Source: Oxalobacteraceae bacterium CAVE-383
Lineage (GTDB): Bacteria > Pseudomonadota > Gammaproteobacteria > Burkholderiales > Burkholderiaceae_D
Direction of reading: 5' to 3'
NCBI GenBank assembly: GCA_004134995.1
Contig: REGP01000002.1
Coordinates: 310,001 to 374,000, forward strand
DNA length: 64,000 nucleotides
Below, piece by piece: positions 43,920 through 55,023 of this stretch. Numbering within the stretch: position 1 is the first letter of the stretch; every line of letters begins with the position of its first letter. The notes under the pieces are model-generated. The model worked only from the letters and a program-made list of their open reading frames with translations. It was not told the origin of the DNA and did not search any database. Made by a program: the position numbers and the translations under genes.

Positions 43920-44687
43920 ATGTCAGGTTCCAACAATCAGGCCCTTGCGGGCAAAACCGCGGTCATCGTCGGCGGCACCGGCGGCATCGGCAAGGCGACC
44001 GCGCGGCGGCTCGCTGCGGCCGGCGCGCGCGTGGTGGTGCTGTACCGGGACAACCGCGAAGGCGCCGAGCAACTGGTCGCCGAGCTGGATGGAGAAGGCC
44101 ACGGCGCCTTGTGCGCGGCGGTGGAACAGAGCGATACGCTGGCGCGGGCGGCAAGCACTGTCGCGGCCAAGTGGGGCGGCGCCGATATCCTGGTCAACGC
44201 GGCCGGCTTCACCAAGCCGATTCCGCATGCCGATCTGGATGCGCTGGACGACGAATTGATCGACCGCATGTTTGCCGTCAACTGGCGCGGCCAGTTCGCC
44301 GCCATTCGCGCATTCACGCCCTTGCTGCGGGCATCGGGCAACGGCCTCATCGTCAATATTTCCTCCATCGCGGCCACCACCGGCATCGGCAGCAATGTGG
44401 CGTACTGCGCGGCCAAGGCCGGCATGGACATCATGGCGGTCTCGCTGGGCCGCGCGCTGGCGCCGGCAATCCGCGTGATCAATGTATCGCCCGGCGTGGT
44501 CGACACCCAATTCGTGCCGGGCCGCGACCAGGCATGGAACGCCAAGCAGGCCAGCACCACGCCGTTGAAACGCATCGGCACGCCCGAGGACATCGCCGCC
44601 GCCGTGGAAGCCTGCGCGACCACGCTGGTATTTTCGACCGGCACCACCATCCACGTCGACGGCGGCCGCCGGCTCGGCGCGGCGTAA
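43920..44687 (+). CDS. SDR-family oxidoreductase
   Basis: 255-residue short-chain dehydrogenase: VGGTGGIGKATARRL nucleotide motif, NAAG, Ser in NISSIAATTG, catalytic YCAAK (with Tyr and Lys) and a C-terminal TIHVDGGRRLG. Likely reduces or oxidises an intermediate of the ring-degradation route. Starts 36 bases after the dioxygenase gene and is followed by the BKACE gene, so it belongs to the same operon. Confidence 0.9.
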   Translation: MSGSNNQALAGKTAVIVGGTGGIGKATARRLAAAGARVVVLYRDNREGAEQLVAELDGEGHGALCAAVEQSDTLARAASTVAAKWGGADILVNAAGFTKPIPHADLDALDDELIDRMFAVNWRGQFAAIRAFTPLLRASGNGLIVNISSIAATTGIGSNVAYCAAKAGMDIMAVSLGRALAPAIRVINVSPGVVDTQFVPGRDQAWNAKQASTTPLKRIGTPEDIAAAVEACATTLVFSTGTTIHVDGGRRLGAA

Positions 44688-44719
44688 CCCAATCACAGCC
44701 AGGAAAAGCAAATACCGCC

Positions 44720-45598
44720 ATGCAAGAGAATGTCATCATCACCTGCGCCATCACCGGCAATCTGACCAAGCCGGAACAGCATCCCGGCCTGCCGATCACG
44801 CCGCAACAGATCGCCGCATCCGCGCTGGAGGCGGCCGAACAAGGCGCGGCCATCGCGCATATCCACGTGCGCGATCCGGAAAGCGGCCGGCCCTCGATGC
44901 AGATCGCGCATTACCGCGAAGTCATCGACCGCATACGCGAGAAGAACCCGGCGCTGATCATCAACCTCACCACCGGCCCCGGCGGCCGCTTCATTCCCAG
45001 CGAAGACAATCCGCAAGTGGCCGCGCCCGGCAGCACGCTGATGGTGCCCGAACAGCGCGTCACGCATATCGTCGAGCTGCGTCCCGATATCTGCACGCTG
45101 GATCTGAACACCATGAATTCCGGCGGCGAAGTCGTCATCAATACGCCGCGCAATGTCACGCGGATGGCCAAGCTGATCACAGAAGCCGGCGTGAAGCCGG
45201 AGATCGAACTGTTCGATTCCGGCGACGTGCACATGGCGCACGATCTGATCCGCGCCGGCGTGTTGCCCGGCCCCGGCCTCTACAGCCTGGTGCTCGGCGT
45301 GAAATACGGCTTCGCGGCGACGCCGGAAACGATGCTGTATGCGCGCGATCTGCTGCCGCCCGGCGCGATCTGGACCGGCTTCGGCATCGGCCGCCATGAA
45401 TTCCCGATGGTGGGGCAATCGTATCTGTACGGCGGCCATGTGCGGGTCGGCTTTGAGGACAACGTTTATATGTCCAAGGGCGTGCTGGCGGAAAGCAACG
45501 GCGCGCTGGTGCGGCGCGCGCGCCAGATCGTCGAATCCATGGGCGGCGCCATCGCCACGCCGGCGCAGGCCCGGCAAATTCTCGGGCTGCCGGCATGA
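44720..45598 (+). CDS. BKACE-family beta-keto acid cleavage enzyme (DUF849)
   Basis: 292 residues, 3-keto-5-aminohexanoate cleavage enzyme family: opening VIITCAITGNLTKPEQHP, zinc ligands in AAIAHIHVRDPESGRPS, LTTGPGGRF, and the C-terminal VRVGFEDNVYMSKG. These zinc enzymes cleave a beta-keto acid using acetyl-CoA to give an acyl-CoA and acetoacetate. In this operon it may split a keto acid produced after ring cleavage. Specific substrate unknown. Confidence 0.92.
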   Translation: MQENVIITCAITGNLTKPEQHPGLPITPQQIAASALEAAEQGAAIAHIHVRDPESGRPSMQIAHYREVIDRIREKNPALIINLTTGPGGRFIPSEDNPQVAAPGSTLMVPEQRVTHIVELRPDICTLDLNTMNSGGEVVINTPRNVTRMAKLITEAGVKPEIELFDSGDVHMAHDLIRAGVLPGPGLYSLVLGVKYGFAATPETMLYARDLLPPGAIWTGFGIGRHEFPMVGQSYLYGGHVRVGFEDNVYMSKGVLAESNGALVRRARQIVESMGGAIATPAQARQILGLPA

Positions 45599-45656
45599 AC
45601 GCCCGGCGTGGCATTCATTACCAATATCAATTGAACATCCAAGCAACGGAGCAAGC

Positions 45657-46634
45657 ATGACCGCAATACGTGTTTTTGAAAAAGCTGCAAATATCGACGT
45701 GCTGGCATTGGCGGCGGTGGAAGTCGCACGGCCGCAGGCCGGCCCGCAGCAATGCCTGATCGAAGTGCATGGCGCCGGCGTCAATCCGAGCGATGTCAAG
45801 GCGACCCTGGGCGCGATGCCGCATGCGGTATGGCCGCGCACGCCCGGGCGCGATTACGCCGGCATCGTGCTGGAAGGGCCACAGCACCTGATCGGCAAGG
45901 CGGTCTGGGGCAGCGGCGGCGAACTCGGCATCGGCCGCGACGGCACGCATGCCAGGTATCTGTTGGTGGATACGCACAGCGTGCGCGAAAAGCCCGCCGC
46001 CCTGAGCATGCTGGAAGCCAGCGCCGTGGGTGTGCCGTTCATTACGGCCTATGAAGGCCTGCGCCGCGCGGGCATGCCGCAAAAGGGCGATGTGGTGCTG
46101 GTATGCGGCGGCAACGGCAAGGTCGGCCAGGCCGCGATCCAGCTGGCCACGCGCGCAGGCGCGCGGGTATTCGGCGTGGAACGCACATCGCAGGGTTATC
46201 GCGGCCATGCCAGTTCGGCGGTGGACATGATCGACGCCAGCACCACCGACATTGCCGATTACGTGCGCCAGCAGACCGGCGGCCACGGCGCCGACATCGT
46301 CTACAACACCGTAGGCAGTCCCTATTTCGAACAGGCCAATCGCGCCATGGCCAAACGCGCGAGGCAGATTTTCATCTCGACCATCGACCGCGCGGTGCCG
46401 TTCGATATCTTTGCCTTCTACCGCGGCCAGCATACCTATGTGGGCATCGATACCCTGGTGCTGGACAGCGCCGACGGCGCCGAAATCCTCGATCACCTGA
46501 TGCCGGGCTTCAACGACGGATCGCTCAAGCCGTTTCCGGTGCTGGAGACGCACGTGTATTCGCTGGACAACGCCATCCAGGCGTATCGCGCGGTGCTGGG
46601 CGGTTCCGCCGAACGGGTGGTGGTGCGGCCATGA
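45657..46634 (+). CDS. Zinc-independent alcohol dehydrogenase/quinone reductase-like MDR protein
   Basis: 325 residues of the medium-chain dehydrogenase superfamily: GAGVNPSDVKATLGAMP, PGRDYAGIVLEG and nucleotide-binding VLVCGGNGKVGQAAIQLA. It lacks obvious zinc cysteines. The stop overlaps the start of the cupin gene (ATGA), and it follows the BKACE gene by 58 bases, so it is part of the catabolic operon. Substrate unknown. Confidence 0.88.
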   Translation: MTAIRVFEKAANIDVLALAAVEVARPQAGPQQCLIEVHGAGVNPSDVKATLGAMPHAVWPRTPGRDYAGIVLEGPQHLIGKAVWGSGGELGIGRDGTHARYLLVDTHSVREKPAALSMLEASAVGVPFITAYEGLRRAGMPQKGDVVLVCGGNGKVGQAAIQLATRAGARVFGVERTSQGYRGHASSAVDMIDASTTDIADYVRQQTGGHGADIVYNTVGSPYFEQANRAMAKRARQIFISTIDRAVPFDIFAFYRGQHTYVGIDTLVLDSADGAEILDHLMPGFNDGSLKPFPVLETHVYSLDNAIQAYRAVLGGSAERVVVRP

Positions 46635-46975
46635 ACATCACGCGATTCGATGCCGCGCAGCCGTACTTCCCGCCCAACCACGAGGGCATGCATTGCATGC
46701 GCCTGCAAGGGCGCGAAGCGGGACCGGCCGACACCGCCTGGATCGGCGTTTCGCATATCCTGCCGGGCGGCGGCACCACGCTGGACGCATCGGCGGTGGA
46801 AAAATTCTATGTGGTTCTTGAAGGACATGTCACCATCGTCACCGAAAACGGCGAAGAGACATTGGCCATGCACGATTCCTGCCGGCTGGCGCCCGGCGAA
46901 AAAAGAGCATTGAAAAACCGGACCAATCGAACGGCGAGCATTCTGCTGGTGATGCCGTTCGAGAAGCCCGCATAA
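46631..46975 (+). CDS. Cupin-domain protein
   Basis: 114 residues forming a single cupin: HILPGGGTTLDASAVEKFYVVLEGHVTIVTENGEE in pieces, then CRLAPGEKRALKNRTNRTASILLVM. Metal-binding residues of the first cupin motif are only partly kept (Glu in EKFYVV). May be an isomerase or a stabilising accessory. Translationally coupled to the preceding dehydrogenase by a 4-base overlap. Confidence 0.85.
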   Translation: MNITRFDAAQPYFPPNHEGMHCMRLQGREAGPADTAWIGVSHILPGGGTTLDASAVEKFYVVLEGHVTIVTENGEETLAMHDSCRLAPGEKRALKNRTNRTASILLVMPFEKPA

Positions 46976-47058
46976 GTATTCCCAGTATTTCCAGCATCCC
47001 GGCAGCACCGGAAGTGAAGTTTTCCGTAAGCAAATATAAATAGAAATTGGAGAGAGAC

Positions 47059-48360
<1,302 letters not shown>

Positions 48361-48441
48361 CCTTTGGCGACCTGTGCGGACCTTTGGTGCGGCGCTTCGA
48401 TTAGAATGAGCGGTCGCATCCTCCTGACCCCATCCTGATTT

Positions 48442-49491
48442 ATGATCGCCAAGCCGAAACCGCCCACCCTGTCCGACGTCGCCAAAGCGGCCGGCGTGCA
48501 TTCCTCCACCGTTTCCCGGGTGATGAATCCGGATACGCGGGAAATGGTGAGCGAGGACGTCGCCAAGCGCATCCTGGCGGTAGCCAAGCGCATCGGCTAC
48601 CGCGCCAACCGGGCGGCCTCGACGCTGCGGACCAGGCGCTCGCACGTGATCGGCGTGATCTTGCCGGATATCACGAATGCGGTATTCCCGCCGATCCTGA
48701 TGGGAATAGAAGAGGGGTTGCGCAAATTCGGCTATCTGACCATTACGGTGAACGTGGGCAACGGACAGGACGAGCAGCGGTTTGCCATCAACCGCCTGCT
48801 CGGCCAGCAGGTCGATGGCCTGATCTTCGCCACCACCGAGCGGCAGGATCCGATCATCCAGGATTGCGTCGACCAGAATGTGCCGGTGATCAGCGTCAAC
48901 CGCAGCGACGACTCGGGCCGCGTCTCCAGCGTGGCCAGCGACGATTATCTCGGCATGAAGCTGGCGGTGAATCATCTGCAAGCGCTGGGCCATACGCATA
49001 TCGCGCATATTGCCGGGCCGGAGCATATTTCCACCGGCCACCTGCGCCGGCTGGGCTTCGTCAATGCGGCGCGCGATGCGGGGTTTACGGAAGCGAAATG
49101 CAAGGTCTTTGAAAGCGCGGGCTATACACGCGAAGCGGGACAGATCGCGATGGCGGATCTGTTGCGGCAGGCGCCGCGCACCACCGGCATCGTCGCCGTC
49201 AACGATCTGGTGGCGCTGGGCTGTTACGACGTGATGAAACAGAATAATGTGGATTGCCCGTCGGACCTGTCCATCGTCGGCCATAACGACATGCCGCTGA
49301 TGGATATGATCTGGCCGCCCCTGACCACCATTCGCATTCCGCACCGCGACATGGGGTTGGAAGCCTCGCGCCTGATTCTGAATGCGATCAACGAACGCGA
49401 TTGCGCCGTGGTCGACATCAGGCTCAAGCCGGAGCTGATCGTGCGCGGCTCCACCGGCGCGCCGCGCAAGGCGCCCGCCCTGAAAGGCTAG
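48442..49491 (+). CDS. LacI-family transcriptional repressor
   Basis: 349 residues. N-terminal HTH PTLSDVAKAAGVHSSTVSRVMNP with hinge helix (ANRAASTLRTRR), then a periplasmic-binding-like effector domain (GVILPDITNAVFPPILMGI; TGIVAVNDLVALG). Lies between the two transcription units that carry LacI-type palindromes, so it is almost certainly their regulator; the inducer is presumably the pathway substrate or an intermediate. Confidence 0.93.
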   Translation: MIAKPKPPTLSDVAKAAGVHSSTVSRVMNPDTREMVSEDVAKRILAVAKRIGYRANRAASTLRTRRSHVIGVILPDITNAVFPPILMGIEEGLRKFGYLTITVNVGNGQDEQRFAINRLLGQQVDGLIFATTERQDPIIQDCVDQNVPVISVNRSDDSGRVSSVASDDYLGMKLAVNHLQALGHTHIAHIAGPEHISTGHLRRLGFVNAARDAGFTEAKCKVFESAGYTREAGQIAMADLLRQAPRTTGIVAVNDLVALGCYDVMKQNNVDCPSDLSIVGHNDMPLMDMIWPPLTTIRIPHRDMGLEASRLILNAINERDCAVVDIRLKPELIVRGSTGAPRKAPALKG

Positions 49492-49557
49492 CTTCACTGT
49501 AGTTCCAGTACCGTTTCAACGTCGTTTCATTTTATTGCCGGGTTAACACGGCTTTGA

Positions 49558-49573
49558 ATGCAAACGATTGCAT
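49558..49573 (+). promoter_or_regulatory. LacI-type operator O3
   Basis: ATGCAAACGATTGCAT, one mismatch from the perfect palindrome at 42943; located 58 bases before the NMT1-type binding-protein gene. Confidence 0.7.
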
Positions 49574-49630
49574 TGCGTTTCATCCAAATAAAAAAGCGGC
49601 TTCATGCCGCCATAACTCAAGGAGACTCAA

Positions 49631-50695
49631 ATGAAATTCCATCGCGGCATTGGCGGCATCGGCATCAGCATCGGCGGCATCAGGCAATTTTTAACAAGTT
49701 CGTTGGCACTTCCATTCATTGCGCTGGCATTCGGATTGGCCTGCCCGGTGCATGCCGCCGAGCCGGCCAAAGTGCGCGTCATCGCTTTCGAAGGCGGTTT
49801 CAATCTGCCGGTATGGGTGGCGCAGCGCCAGGGATTCTTTGCCGGCAACGGCGTGGATGTGGCATTGAGCTTCACGCCGAATTCGGTCTTCCTGATCAAC
49901 AGCCTGTTCGAAAGCAAGGCCGACATCGCGCTGGCCAGCTTCGATAATGTGGTTGCCTATCAGGAAGGGCAGGGCGAGGCCGACAGCGAAAAGCGCAGCG
50001 CGCCGCCGGACCTGTTTGCCTTCATGGGCGGCGACAACGGCTTCCTGTCGCTGGTGGCCGCGCCGGGGCTGCGCACCTTCGCCGATCTGCGCGGCAAGAC
50101 CGCCTCCGTCGATGCGATGACCACCGGCTTCGCCTTCGCATTGCGCCAAATGGCGGCCGATAATGGCCTCAGTGATTCGGACCTGCATTACGTGAAGGCC
50201 GGCGCCACCGGCAACCGCTATCGCGATCTGATCGCCGGCAAGCAGGATGTCACGCTGCTGCGCACGCCTTTCGAAATCCTCGCCACCGACAAGGGTTATG
50301 AAACCATCACCACCGGCACCAAGGCCTTCGGCGCCTATATGGGTTCGGTCGGCGTAACGCGCCGCGCCTGGGCCAAGGACAACCGCGCCTCCCTGATCGG
50401 CTTCACCCGCGGCTATCAGCAGGCCATACGCTGGCTGTACATGCCTGAAAACCGCGCCGTCGCCGAACAGCTGCTGGTGGAAAACGTGGAAGGACTCACG
50501 CCTTACATGGCCAAGAAAACCTGCGACCTGCTGCTGGCCCCGCAAGGCGGCCTGATCCGCGATCTCGGTTTCGACATCCCCGGCATCCAGACCGTGCTGA
50601 AGCTGCGCAGCAAATATGCGCAGCCGGCCAAAGTGCTGACCGATCCGTATAAATACATCGACACCACGTATCTGTCCGCCGCCGCCGGCCGCTGA
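49631..50695 (+). CDS. NMT1/SsuA-type ABC substrate-binding protein
   Basis: 354 residues. Signal peptide ends near CPVHAAEP; the mature part follows the NMT1 family: RVIAFEGGFNLPVWVAQRQGFFAGNGVDVAL, then FESKADIALASFDNVVAYQEG. Such proteins bind thiamine precursors, sulphonates or aromatic acids. There is no permease or ATPase nearby. It leads an operon with a molybdenum hydroxylase and sits under a LacI-type operator, so it may sense or deliver the hydroxylase substrate. AAGGAG precedes the start. Confidence 0.88.
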   Translation: MKFHRGIGGIGISIGGIRQFLTSSLALPFIALAFGLACPVHAAEPAKVRVIAFEGGFNLPVWVAQRQGFFAGNGVDVALSFTPNSVFLINSLFESKADIALASFDNVVAYQEGQGEADSEKRSAPPDLFAFMGGDNGFLSLVAAPGLRTFADLRGKTASVDAMTTGFAFALRQMAADNGLSDSDLHYVKAGATGNRYRDLIAGKQDVTLLRTPFEILATDKGYETITTGTKAFGAYMGSVGVTRRAWAKDNRASLIGFTRGYQQAIRWLYMPENRAVAEQLLVENVEGLTPYMAKKTCDLLLAPQGGLIRDLGFDIPGIQTVLKLRSKYAQPAKVLTDPYKYIDTTYLSAAAGR

Positions 50696-50724
50696 ACGCA
50701 CGTTCCAACCTTCGGAGAGAGAAC

Positions 50725-51186
50725 ATGCCGCAACGCATCGTCGTCAATGGAAAGGCGCACGGGATCAAGGCCGGTCCCGATACGCCCCTGTTATATGTTT
50801 TGCGGGACGAACTCAAGTTCGACGGCCCCAAGTTCGGCTGCGGCCTGGCGCAATGCGGCGCCTGCACCGTGCATGTGGGCGGCGAGGCGGTGCGTTCCTG
50901 CGTCTATCCGGTGGCTGCCGTGAAGGCGCCGGTGCAGACCATCGAAGGCATTGCCGGCGGCGTGTCGCCGCATCCGCTCATCGCCGCGTTCGTCAAGCAC
51001 CAGGCCGCGCAGTGCGGCTACTGCATCAACGGCATGGTCATGACGGCGGCGGCCTTGCTGAAAAAAAATCCGCATCCCACACGCGACGAAATCATCGCCG
51101 GCCTCGACAACAATCTGTGCCGCTGCGGCACGCATCTGCGCATACTTGCCGCCATCGAGGAAGTCGCGCAAGGGGTGAAGGCATGA
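50725..51186 (+). CDS. [2Fe-2S] subunit of molybdenum hydroxylase
   Basis: 153 residues with two iron-sulphur clusters: a plant-type site in KFGCGLAQCGACTVHV and a second in QCGYCINGMVM...LCRCGTHLRI. Small electron-transfer subunit of xanthine-oxidase-family enzymes, like IorA or CoxS. Its stop overlaps the start of the large subunit by ATGA. GGAGAGAG precedes the start. Confidence 0.93.
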   Translation: MPQRIVVNGKAHGIKAGPDTPLLYVLRDELKFDGPKFGCGLAQCGACTVHVGGEAVRSCVYPVAAVKAPVQTIEGIAGGVSPHPLIAAFVKHQAAQCGYCINGMVMTAAALLKKNPHPTRDEIIAGLDNNLCRCGTHLRILAAIEEVAQGVKA

Positions 51187-53405
51187 TTACGCGCCGTAAA
51201 TTCCTGAAGGCAGGGGCTGGCGCCGGCGCCGTTGCAGGATTAAGCATTGCCTTCGCCTTGCCGTTCGAAATGGCGGGCGCCGCCGAGAACGATGCAAAGG
51301 GCCCGCGCGATCCGAAACGGGTTAGCGCCTGGCTCGATATCGACCAGCACGGAAAAGTGCATCTGCATGCGGGCAAGGTGGAACTCGGCACCGGCCTGCA
51401 GACCGCCATGGGCCAGTTGGTAGCCGAAGAACTCGACGTGCCGATGGCGGATGTCGTGGTGCTGATGGGCGACACCGCCACCTCGGTCGACCAGGGGCCG
51501 ACGCTGGGCAGCCTTTCCCTGCTGACCGGCGCGCCGCCGATCAGGAAGGCCGCCGCCACCGCGCGCGCGGCGCTGATGGCGCGCGCCGCCATGCTGCTCG
51601 GCCTGCCGCAGGATAAGCTCGCCGCCAACGCGGGCGTTATCTATGCGCTGGACGGCAGCAACCGCAAGGTCGCCTACAAGGATCTGCTGCCGTCCGGCTG
51701 GACCGAACTTGCCGTCGACGACGGCATCGCATTGAAGCAGGCGGGCAGTTTCAAGGTCATCGGCCGTGAAGTGCCGCGCGTGGAATTGCCGGGGAAGATC
51801 GCCGGCACGCATGCGTATATCCAGAATCTGCGGCTGCCGGGCATGGCGCATGCGCGCGTGCTGCATCCGCCATATCCCGGCGCCACGCTCAAGCAGGTCG
51901 ATCGCGGTTCGCTGGCCGGGCATCCGGGCTTGATCGATATCATCGTCAAAGACAATTTCGTCGCGGTGGCCTGCGAGACCGAATTCCAGGCGGTCGCCGC
52001 GGCGCGTGCATTATCCGTCGAATGGACGCTGCCGCCGGACGCGCTCGACAACGCCTCGATCTACAGCGATATGGCCGCGCAGAAGGTGCCGGTCAAACAA
52101 GTGCGCGGCAAGGGCGACCCGCAGGGCGTGCTGATGTCCGCACCGAAGGCGCTGAAAGCGGTGTACCGCACGCCGTTTCAAACGCACGGCTCGATCGGCC
52201 CTTCCTGCGGCGTGGCCGATGTGCGCGCGGATTCGGCCACGGTATGGTCCGCCACGCAAGGCTCGTTTCCCTTGCGTAATTCACTGGCCGACATGCTGAA
52301 GCTGCCGGCCGAGCGGGTGCGCGTGATCTGGCAGGAAGGATCGGGCTGCTACGGGCAGAACGGCGCCGATGACGCCTCCGCCGAAGCGGCCTTGCTGTCC
52401 CAGATGCTGAAGCGCCCGGTGCGCGTGCAATGGATGCGGCACGACGAACACGGCTGGGATCCGAAAGGCCCGGCAATGGAAGTCGCCCTGCAGGGCGCGA
52501 TCGGCGCCGACGGCAAGATCCAGGCATGGCAATGCCTGATCGCCAGTCCGTCGCATGTATCGCGTCCGAGCGGCACGGCGAACAATCTGCTGCCGGCCCA
52601 GATGATGGGCCTGGCGCCGAAGCCGGCGCAGATCGGCGCGGAACATTGCGCCGCGACGCTGTATCAGTTCGCCAATGAGGACGTCTCCGTGCGATGGCTG
52701 CCGCGCAGCTTGCTGCGTCCGTCGTCGCTGCGCGGACTGGGCGCGTTCTCGAATGCCTTCGCCAACGAATCGTTCATGGACGAGCTGGCATCGTCGAACG
52801 GCATGGACCCGATCGACTTGCGCAAAACGCATCTGATCGATCCGCGCGCCGTGGCCGTGCTGGACGATGTGCGCCGGATTTCGAAATGGGACGAGCGGCG
52901 ACGGGAAAGCAATGATGGGAATAAGGGCGGCAATGCCAACATCCGGCGCGGCACCGGCGTGGCATTCGTGCGGCTCGACCGCGGCGGCGCCTATGTCGGC
53001 ACCGTATGCTGCGTGAGCGTGGATAGGCAAAGCGGCGCCATTCGTGTCGACAAGGTCTTCGTATCGCATGACTGCGGACTGATCATCAATCCGAACGGCT
53101 TGCGCAACCAGATTGAAGGCTGCGTGATTCAGTCGATCAGCCGGACGCTAAAAGAGGAAGTCAAATTTTCGAAGACGGCCTTGCTCTCGCTGGACTGGAA
53201 CGCTTATCCGATCATCCGTTTCAGCGAGCTGCCGGATGAAGTTGCCATCTCATTGATCGACCGGCCCGACCAGCCCGTCGCCGGCGCCGGCGAACCGGCC
53301 GCGATGACGATTGCCCCGGCAGTGGCCAGCGCCGTGTTTCATGCATGCGGCGTGCGCTTGCGGCGGGTGCCTTTTACGGCGGAGAATTTCAAGGCTGGGG
53401 TGTAG
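51183..53405 (+). CDS. Molybdopterin-binding large subunit (IorB-like, Tat-exported)
   Basis: 740 residues. A twin-arginine signal (MITRRKFLKAGAGAGAVAGL) predicts export of the folded complex to the periplasm. Xanthine-dehydrogenase-type molybdenum domains follow, with GKVELGTGLQTAMGQLVAEE, substrate/cofactor loops QEGSGCYGQNGADDASAEA, and the catalytic Glu in VAGAGEPAAM. Two-subunit enzymes of this kind (isoquinoline 1-oxidoreductase, some aldehyde oxidases) hydroxylate N-heteroaromatics or aldehydes. No FAD subunit is present, so electrons go to another acceptor. Confidence 0.9.
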   Translation: MITRRKFLKAGAGAGAVAGLSIAFALPFEMAGAAENDAKGPRDPKRVSAWLDIDQHGKVHLHAGKVELGTGLQTAMGQLVAEELDVPMADVVVLMGDTATSVDQGPTLGSLSLLTGAPPIRKAAATARAALMARAAMLLGLPQDKLAANAGVIYALDGSNRKVAYKDLLPSGWTELAVDDGIALKQAGSFKVIGREVPRVELPGKIAGTHAYIQNLRLPGMAHARVLHPPYPGATLKQVDRGSLAGHPGLIDIIVKDNFVAVACETEFQAVAAARALSVEWTLPPDALDNASIYSDMAAQKVPVKQVRGKGDPQGVLMSAPKALKAVYRTPFQTHGSIGPSCGVADVRADSATVWSATQGSFPLRNSLADMLKLPAERVRVIWQEGSGCYGQNGADDASAEAALLSQMLKRPVRVQWMRHDEHGWDPKGPAMEVALQGAIGADGKIQAWQCLIASPSHVSRPSGTANNLLPAQMMGLAPKPAQIGAEHCAATLYQFANEDVSVRWLPRSLLRPSSLRGLGAFSNAFANESFMDELASSNGMDPIDLRKTHLIDPRAVAVLDDVRRISKWDERRRESNDGNKGGNANIRRGTGVAFVRLDRGGAYVGTVCCVSVDRQSGAIRVDKVFVSHDCGLIINPNGLRNQIEGCVIQSISRTLKEEVKFSKTALLSLDWNAYPIIRFSELPDEVAISLIDRPDQPVAGAGEPAAMTIAPAVASAVFHACGVRLRRVPFTAENFKAGV

Positions 53406-53838
53406 TGTCTTCAAGCTCAAGCGCTGCCAGTATCGTGTTTCGATAACCTGGCGGCAATTTGAGTTGGTCGAGGCGATGAACATCGAACGTGCCGATTTCC
53501 TTGTGTTCGTGGCTGATGCGGATGGCATCGAAATTCTTGCAGTGGCAATGAAAAGGCAGAATCAGCACAGGCGTTACATTGGAAATATAAAAGACATACG
53601 GCCTCATGATTTGTCCGGCAACGATTCGAAGGCCGGTCTCTTCTTCTATCTCGCGCACTACACAATCTTCAGGCGTTTCATAAAGTTCCAGTTTGCCGCC
53701 CGGGAGTTCCCATTCGTCGCGCTCGTTCTTTAATAGCAATACATTATTTTCATGAATCAATACGCCTTTAACGGAAACGGGATAGCGCGTTGATTGGCTG
53801 TTATCAGGAGAGGGATTATGCATATGGAATTCCGCCAT
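53389..53838 (-). CDS. NUDIX hydrolase
   Basis: 149 residues with a complete NUDIX box beginning GGKLELYETPEDCVVREIEE and ending ETGL, including the metal-binding REIEEE glutamates. Hydrolyses a nucleoside diphosphate linked to another moiety; substrate unknown. The 3' end overlaps the convergent molybdenum-subunit gene by 17 bases. Confidence 0.92.
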   Translation of the reverse strand: MAEFHMHNPSPDNSQSTRYPVSVKGVLIHENNVLLLKNERDEWELPGGKLELYETPEDCVVREIEEETGLRIVAGQIMRPYVFYISNVTPVLILPFHCHCKNFDAIRISHEHKEIGTFDVHRLDQLKLPPGYRNTILAALELEDTTPQP

Positions 53839-53906
53839 CGGTGAGGTTCATGGAGGCAGAAGTGTTGCATCGTTAAGGATCGGTACCTACTGACGACAAT
53901 ACGAGA

Positions 53907-54926
53907 TCAGCCCCTGTCCACCCCAATCGCGCTATTCACCGCCGCCGGCATCGCCTCCCGCATGGTTTCAATAAAGCGCCGCAAGCGCGCCGGATATTGG
54001 CGTGCGTACGGATACACCACCGATACCGCCAGCGGCTCGGCCTGCCATTCCGGCAGCAATTGCACCAGGGTGCCGGCCTGCAATTGCTCCGTCAGCATCC
54101 AGCTCGATCCGATGAATACGCCCGTGCCGGCAACGGCGGCGTTGCGTAGCGCGTACAGATTATCCGTGGTCAGCCGCGGCTTGATCGAAAACTGAAAAAC
54201 CTCGCCGCTGGCAGGATGTTCCAGCAGAATCTCCCGGAAATAGAAATTCGGAATCGCCATCCACGGCATCCTGGCCAGATCGCGCGGATGCGTGGGCGTG
54301 GGAAATGCCTGCAGCACCGACGGCGCGGCCGCGATCGTGCGCGGCACTTCGGCCAGCTTGATGGCCACCATGGACGTATCCGCGATCTTGCCGACATGAA
54401 TCGCGCAGTCGATGCCCTTGGCGATGAAGTCGGCCGCGCGGTCCTGCAACAGCCATTCCACGGTGACCTTGGGATTGTTGCGCATGAATTGCGCCAAGGG
54501 GCCGATCAACTGTTCCTGGCCGAATGCGTGCGGCACCAATACCTTCAGCGATCCTTCCGCTTCCGCGCCGGCGCCGCGCAGATCGCTCTCGAAGGCCTCC
54601 CAGCCGTCCAGCAGATCCTTGGCGCGGTCGAAGCAGCGCTCGCCATCCTCGGTCAGTTTCATCGAATGGGTAGAGCGCTGCAGCAGCCGCACATTGAGCG
54701 AGCGTTCCAGCACCTGCAGGCGGCGGCTGACCGTGGGCTGCGTGGTGCCAAGCTGCGCGGCCGCGGCCGACAAGCTGCCGGCCTGCACGATGCGCACGAA
54801 GGTCTGGATGAGCTCGATGCGGTCCGAGGCGGCAGGGGCCGCAGCCGGATTGGCAGCGGGTTTTGCACCAAGATTTGCAGCGGGCGTACCAGAGGCAGCG
54901 CCGGTAACGGGGAGTTTAGTCTTCAT
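53907..54926 (-). CDS. LysR-family transcriptional regulator
   Basis: 339 residues; an Ala/Pro-rich N-terminal extension (about 35 residues of PAAN/PAAAP repeats) precedes the HTH (DRIELIQTFVRIVQAGSLSA, LGTTQPTVSRRLQVLERS). The effector domain resembles those of CrgA-type LysR proteins. Divergent from the MFS transporter gene across 97 bases, so it probably regulates that gene. ATG 54926 chosen; an ATG at 54944 is also possible. Confidence 0.9.
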   Translation of the reverse strand: MKTKLPVTGAASGTPAANLGAKPAANPAAAPAASDRIELIQTFVRIVQAGSLSAAAAQLGTTQPTVSRRLQVLERSLNVRLLQRSTHSMKLTEDGERCFDRAKDLLDGWEAFESDLRGAGAEAEGSLKVLVPHAFGQEQLIGPLAQFMRNNPKVTVEWLLQDRAADFIAKGIDCAIHVGKIADTSMVAIKLAEVPRTIAAAPSVLQAFPTPTHPRDLARMPWMAIPNFYFREILLEHPASGEVFQFSIKPRLTTDNLYALRNAAVAGTGVFIGSSWMLTEQLQAGTLVQLLPEWQAEPLAVSVVYPYARQYPARLRRFIETMREAMPAAVNSAIGVDRG

Positions 54927-55023
54927 ACGTGTAGCGTATAACAATTCTTCGGGTCATGCTACTACCGTATTGCCAAACGGTGGCGCACACTTCGCTCCAA
55001 CATCCATCCACCGAGAAAACATC